From contig DAOUMV010000012.1 in the NCBI GenBank assembly GCA_034408935.1, forward strand, positions 62,001-126,000: a stretch of DNA of 64,000 bases, written 5' to 3'. This DNA comes from DAOUMF01 sp034408935 (lineage in GTDB: Bacteria > Chloroflexota > Dehalococcoidia > SM23-28-2 > RBG-16-64-32). The position numbers and the translations under genes are program-made. This document shows, one piece after another, positions 60,367 through 64,000 of the stretch (the stretch's first letter is position 1; every line of letters starts with the position of its first letter). The notes under the pieces were generated by a model. The model was given only the letters and a program-made list of their open reading frames with translations. It was not told the DNA's origin and ran no database searches.

Positions 60367-60426
60367 CTGCGGGGAGTCCGGGTTCGAACTTCGAGGTGGC
60401 CCGCCCAAGGTCCGGATACCCCGCAG
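60367..60426 (+). other. Structured DNA/RNA segment upstream of mobA-like gene
   Basis: CTGCGGGG (60367-60374) pairs with CCCCGCAG (60419-60426), and TCCGG (60377-60381) pairs with CCGGA (60412-60416) inside it. Just upstream GCCCGAC/GTTGGGC forms another stem. The segment lies between the response regulator and the mobA-like gene. It is not a tRNA and I could not match it to a known riboswitch. It could be a leader element; boundaries are as paired. Confidence 0.5.
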
Positions 60427-60495
60427 TCGATTTATTTCTGAGACGGCGGGGGCTGACGCGTCTGGCCCCGGGGGCCACCCTCCTTTAGGGCGCTG

Positions 60496-61119
60496 ATGGA
60501 GCCTCTAGACGGGCTGGTGCTGGCCGGCGGCCGCGGCCACCGCCTGGGTTTCGACAAGGGGCTGGTGCGGTTCGGCGGCGTGCCGCTGCTGCGAATCGTG
60601 GTGGAGCGGGTAGCCCAGGTGTGCCGGGAGGTGGTGGTGGCCGTGAACCTGCCGGACCGATATGAGGGCCTGGCGCTGCCAGCAAGGTTGGTGACGGACG
60701 AGTCGCCCGGGCTGGGTCCCCTCTCAGGCCTCCAGGTCGGCCTTCGGACCTGCCAGACGACGCACGTGCTGGTGGCCGCCTGCGACCTCCCTTTCCTCAA
60801 CGTGGAGTTGCTGCGCCACATGGCGAGGCTCCCCCGCTCTTACCAGGCGCTGGTCCCCTGGCGGGACGGGCGCTGGCAGCCGCTGCACGCTATCTACGCC
60901 CGCTCTTGTCTGGAGGCGGTAGACGCGATGGCGGCCGCCAGCGGCGGCAGCATGGAGGAGCTCCTGGGACTGCTGGAGGTGCGGCGGCTCAGCGAGGAGG
61001 AGATGAATCAGTTGGACCCGGACGGCCTCAGCTTCCTCAACGTCAACGATCGGTCTGAGCTGGACAGGGCGCGCGTGCTCTGGAGAAGACTACACGGACA
61101 GAAGGCGGCCCGGCAGTGA
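60496..61119 (+). CDS. mobA: Molybdenum cofactor guanylyltransferase-like nucleotidyltransferase
   Basis: MobA attaches GMP to molybdopterin to give the cofactor used by DMSO-reductase-family enzymes. The 207-residue protein has the GTP-binding LVLAGGRGHRLGFDKGLVRFGGVPLL, DESPGLGPLSGLQVGL and VAACDLPFLN. FLNVNDRSELDRA near the C-terminus fits the 'sNvNTpeD' motif. No molybdoenzyme gene lies nearby. It follows the kinase-regulator pair after a 217-base gap that contains a structured segment. Confidence 0.9.
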   Translation: MEPLDGLVLAGGRGHRLGFDKGLVRFGGVPLLRIVVERVAQVCREVVVAVNLPDRYEGLALPARLVTDESPGLGPLSGLQVGLRTCQTTHVLVAACDLPFLNVELLRHMARLPRSYQALVPWRDGRWQPLHAIYARSCLEAVDAMAAASGGSMEELLGLLEVRRLSEEEMNQLDPDGLSFLNVNDRSELDRARVLWRRLHGQKAARQ

Positions 61120-61319
61120 TCTGCCGTCAACAGCCCGTGGCGGACTGAGGCGTCCCGCCCTCTTCCCTCCTCCCCTGTAGCCTTTGGGCTCAGATTAGCC
61201 AACAGCATTACCCAACCCGAACCGCCCGTTCACCTTCCGTTCACCAAGACCCGATAGGCCGGTACGGCGCACGGCGTCCGTATTTCGACAAATCCGGTCA
61301 CCCCACAAGGAGGAGCGAC

Positions 61320-62774
61320 ATGTTCGGCGGACGCAGGAAGTACGGCTGGCTAGCGCTGGCGCCGCTGCTTCTGGCGCTGGCGGCGCTGATGCCGACGACG
61401 GCCGGCGCTCATGAGGGCGCCCGGCAGGACGTGCATCCCGCCGTGGATGTCTATGCGGAACTGTTCCCCGGGGAGAAGATCCCCGTCATCGTTCAGTCGG
61501 ACGATCCTGAGCTCGTCCAGTGGGTCGGGGAGCACGGCGGCACCATTACCCAGGAGTTCGATATCGTAGAGGGCTTCCAGGCGGAGATGCCCATCGAGGC
61601 CGTGAAGGCCCTGGACTATGCCGATAGGGCGGAGTGGATATCGCTGGACGCCCCACTCATGACATCGCGCCGGGGTGGCGGTAAGCTGGACGCCTCACGT
61701 CTCGCCACGGCCTACCCCTTCGCCGCCAACGCCGTCCCGGCCTGGGAGGAGGGTGTCAGGGGCGACGACGTCACCGTAGCGGTGATCGACACCGGAATCA
61801 ACCAGAGGTCCGACTTCCGCAACCGGCTAATAAGGGCCCACAACTTCAGTGGAGAGAGGTCCACCAGAGACCGCAACGGACACGGCACCTGGGTAGCAGG
61901 GATCATCGCCGGTAAAGACCGAAAGGGCCGCTACGTTGGCATTGCGCCCGGGGCTGATCTCCTCAACGTGAAGGTGGCCGGCAAGAATGGATCTGCCCAC
62001 GTGGGTGATGTCATCGAAGCCCTCCAGTGGCTGGTCGACCGCAAGGACCGGTACGACGTAAGGGTAGTCAACATCTCCCTGAACTCCGCCATCGCTGACA
62101 GCTACCTGAGAGACCCGCTTTCGGCAGCGGTGGAGCAAGCGTGGTTCCAGGGCATGGTGGTGGTGACGTCCGCGGGCAATCTGGGGGCAGGCTCGTTCGC
62201 GGTGGACCACGCACCGGCCAACGACCCGTACGTGATAACCGCGGGTGCCTTTGATGACCGCGGAACGTCGGACCGCGCGGACGACGTGTTGGCCAACTGG
62301 TCCAGTCGCGGCGTCACCGTGGACGGCTATGCCAAGCCTGAGGTCACGGCGCCGGGCGTCGACATCGTGTCCACCTCGGGCGGCAAGCGGTCATACCTGG
62401 CGAAGGAGTCCCCGGAAAGCGTGGTGAACCGCCGCTACATGCGGCTGAGCGGCACCTCGGCGTCGGCGGCCATCGTCTCGGGCACGGTGGCGTTGATGCT
62501 GGAGGAGGACCCGGCGCTGACCCCGGACGAGGTCAAGTTCCGGATGATGGCCACCGGAGCGGCTATAACCGGCTCCGACGCGCCTGGCATCGACGCCTTT
62601 GAGGCCGCCTTCACCACAATAGATGGCGCGGCCAACGGCGATGCCTTGCCCAATGAGTTCATCGACCCGGAGACGGGCGAGATCATGGAGGACAGCATCC
62701 TCTGGCGCCGCATCCTTTGGCGGAGAATCCTTTGGCGAAGGACCCTGGAGGATGCCATCCTTTGGCGCAGGTAG
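61320..62774 (+). CDS. S8 (subtilisin-like) serine protease with ILWRR-repeat tail
   Basis: The 484-residue protein has a signal peptide (about 1-30, ending TTAGA), a propeptide-like region (about 40-115) and a subtilase domain with Asp157 (VAVIDTGI), His188 (NGHGTWVAGI) and Ser380 (SGTSASAAIVSG). After an acidic linker the C-terminus is a tandem repeat, SILWRR, ILWRR, ILWRR, TLEDAILWRR. Similar W-rich tails (SILWGN-like) occur in other bacterial subtilases. A ribosome-binding site GGAGGAGCGAC precedes ATG 61320. The tail may be a processing or surface-attachment signal; that is inference. Confidence 0.9.
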   Translation: MFGGRRKYGWLALAPLLLALAALMPTTAGAHEGARQDVHPAVDVYAELFPGEKIPVIVQSDDPELVQWVGEHGGTITQEFDIVEGFQAEMPIEAVKALDYADRAEWISLDAPLMTSRRGGGKLDASRLATAYPFAANAVPAWEEGVRGDDVTVAVIDTGINQRSDFRNRLIRAHNFSGERSTRDRNGHGTWVAGIIAGKDRKGRYVGIAPGADLLNVKVAGKNGSAHVGDVIEALQWLVDRKDRYDVRVVNISLNSAIADSYLRDPLSAAVEQAWFQGMVVVTSAGNLGAGSFAVDHAPANDPYVITAGAFDDRGTSDRADDVLANWSSRGVTVDGYAKPEVTAPGVDIVSTSGGKRSYLAKESPESVVNRRYMRLSGTSASAAIVSGTVALMLEEDPALTPDEVKFRMMATGAAITGSDAPGIDAFEAAFTTIDGAANGDALPNEFIDPETGEIMEDSILWRRILWRRILWRRTLEDAILWRR

Positions 62775-62787
62775 GTGACTCCATGGG

Positions 62788-64000
62788 GTGAGATGCCCTG
62801 CATTACCTGAGCGAGCGGAGGAGGGCAGCGAACGGCCGATTGGCCTTGCGGATGATGAGGAGGAGACGAGGGCGCTGCCCTCCCTCGCCAGACTGTACCT
62901 AGGGGCCGTCTACGCCTGTGCAATAGGCTTGGGGGGCCTTACCGTCTTCGCGGCGGGCGGTCGGCCCAGCGGGGAGGAGCTGGCCGCCTTCGCCGTGCTG
63001 ACCGCGCTGGCGGCGGCGGCCCAACTGTTCAGGGTGGACGCGCCCAGCCGACATTCCTACCACACGACGCCCGCGTTTCTGCTGGCAGCCACCCTCCTGC
63101 TGGAGCCGTCTCTCCTGGTGCCCCTGGGCCTGCTCATCTTGCTGCCCGAGTGGGTGCGTTACCGGTACCCGTGGTACATCCAGACTTTCAATATCGCTAC
63201 ATATCTGCTCAACATGCTGACCGCCTGGGCTGTGTTCCACCTGGCGGCCGGCGGTGCCGGTCTAGTAGTGAGCTGGCGGGTAGCCCTGGCGATTGGGCTG
63301 GCGGCGGTGACGTTCAGCCTGGCCAATCACCTGATGGTAGGCCTGGTGCTTCGGCTGGCGAGCGGCATCACCTTCCGAGAGTCGTGCGTCCTCGCCTGGG
63401 ACAGCCTCGAGACGGACATCACCCTCCTGCTCCTGGGCGCGGGGATGGCCGTGTTCTGGACCATCCACCCCTTCCTCCTGGCCCTGGGCGTGACGCCCCT
63501 GTTCCTCTTCTACCGCGCCCTGCACGTGCCGCAGCTCCAGGAGGAGGCCTACTTCGATGTGAAAACGGGACTGCTGACCGCGCGACGGTTCACTGAACTG
63601 CTGCGAGAGGAGGTCGCGAAGGCGGAACGGAGCGGCCAGCCTATGGCGGCCGTCATGGCGGACCTAGACCTGCTGAGGAACGTCAACAACGTCCACGGAC
63701 ACCTGGCGGGCGATCAGGCGCTCCAGGCCGCGGCGCAGGCCATCAAACGCTACCTGCGGCCCGGGGACATCGCCGGACGGCTGGGCGGCGAGGAGTTCGC
63801 CCTCCTGCTGCCTGGCACCGACCCTGACTCGGCCTTCGCCCTGGCGGAGCGCATCCGTGAGGAGCTGGAGGGGGTAGCGATCCCCCTGCCCGATGAGGAA
63901 GAGCCGTTGCGGGTAACGATGAGCCTGGGGGTAGCGACGTTCCCGGAGCCCTGTCCGGAGCCCAGGAAGCTACTGCGCCACGCCGATATGGCCGTCTACC
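62788..64000 (+). CDS. Membrane GGDEF protein (diguanylate cyclase), truncated by window edge
   Basis: The frame is open from the stop codon at 62776-62778 to the right edge, so the C-terminus is missing. The likely start is GTG 62788, with no clear ribosome-binding site. About six hydrophobic helices fill residues 40-240 (as in LYLGAVYACAIGLGGLTVFAAGG), and a GGDEF domain follows with MADLDLLRNVNNVHGHLAGDQAL and the active loop LGGEEFALLLPGTD. The GGEEF signature is active-type. It makes c-di-GMP if active. A downstream EAL or other domain could lie outside the window. Confidence 0.85.
   Translation, partial: MRCPALPERAEEGSERPIGLADDEEETRALPSLARLYLGAVYACAIGLGGLTVFAAGGRPSGEELAAFAVLTALAAAAQLFRVDAPSRHSYHTTPAFLLAATLLLEPSLLVPLGLLILLPEWVRYRYPWYIQTFNIATYLLNMLTAWAVFHLAAGGAGLVVSWRVALAIGLAAVTFSLANHLMVGLVLRLASGITFRESCVLAWDSLETDITLLLLGAGMAVFWTIHPFLLALGVTPLFLFYRALHVPQLQEEAYFDVKTGLLTARRFTELLREEVAKAERSGQPMAAVMADLDLLRNVNNVHGHLAGDQALQAAAQAIKRYLRPGDIAGRLGGEEFALLLPGTDPDSAFALAERIREELEGVAIPLPDEEEPLRVTMSLGVATFPEPCPEPRKLLRHADMAVY

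Noticed and set aside
60377..60400. tRNA gene suggested by GGTTCGAAC
   Set aside because: No acceptor, D or anticodon stem could be formed around it on either strand; the surrounding pairs make a different nested hairpin.
60279..60495. Molybdenum cofactor riboswitch before the mobA-like gene
   Set aside because: The conserved blocks and stem order of the Moco aptamer are not seen. I report it only as an unassigned structured segment.

Overview
The window is a GC-rich bacterial chromosome segment with mostly intact genes. Several traits suggest a Chloroflexota organism, plausibly of the Dehalococcoidia lineage: an archaeal-type phosphoglycerate mutase next to pgk and tpiA, diaminopimelate made by an aminotransferase (dapL) plus dapF, F420/FMN split-barrel proteins, dispersed hairpins with the loop TCGACAGGCTC, and an island at ssrA laid out like the ssrA islands of Dehalococcoides. 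This placement is an inference, because no rRNA or other phylogenetic marker was compared.

Layout. 1-2270: small hypothetical and membrane proteins beside the 3' end of guaA, where two extra copies of the guaA 3' end lie in a 164-bp tandem repeat. 2271-24000: mainly housekeeping genes (guaA, tsaC, a penicillin-acylase-like hydrolase, a GrpB-like protein, an FAD oxidoreductase, pgk, a methyltransferase flanked by a second copy of the pgk 3' end, two lipoproteins, apgM, tpiA, miaA, a DinB-like protein, dapF, two split-barrel proteins, a Clc transporter, dapL, hflX). 23883-27474: a PLP decarboxylase, then a four-gene arsenic cluster (arsR, arsM, a 59-residue Cys/Met-rich protein, and an AhpD-like gene whose CxxC motif is CxxU, written with an in-frame TGA). 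27497-36462: an acyl-CoA ligase, a very short flavodoxin-like protein, a zinc-ribbon protein, a QueD-like enzyme, an S41 protease, smpB, and a marR-RND efflux pair. 36487-36841: ssrA (tmRNA).

36842-54918 looks like an integrated island in two modules. The 3' end of ssrA and its terminator hairpin recur at 38461-38507 and 54868-54918. The first module holds one foreign-looking acyltransferase. The second holds an enolase-superfamily dehydratase, a trypsin-like protease, a three-gene flavoprotein set (GlpA-like, GlpB-like, DUF1667), a trehalose-type sugar cluster behind a c-di-AMP (ydaO-type) riboswitch, a C_GCAxxG_C_C protein, a CoA transferase, an amidohydrolase and an amidase. No integrase is visible.

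54946-64000: a DsrE protein, a BadF-type activator with its double-cubane partner, an orphan receiver protein, a winged-helix/histidine-kinase fusion with a NarL-type regulator, a mobA-like gene behind a structured leader, an S8 protease with an ILWRR-repeat tail, and a GGDEF protein cut by the window edge.

The two strongest leads are the candidate selenoprotein at 26929-27474, which has a hairpin of bacterial SECIS type just after the TGA, and the repeated 3' ends at three unrelated loci (guaA, pgk, ssrA), which point to recombination that preserves gene ends.
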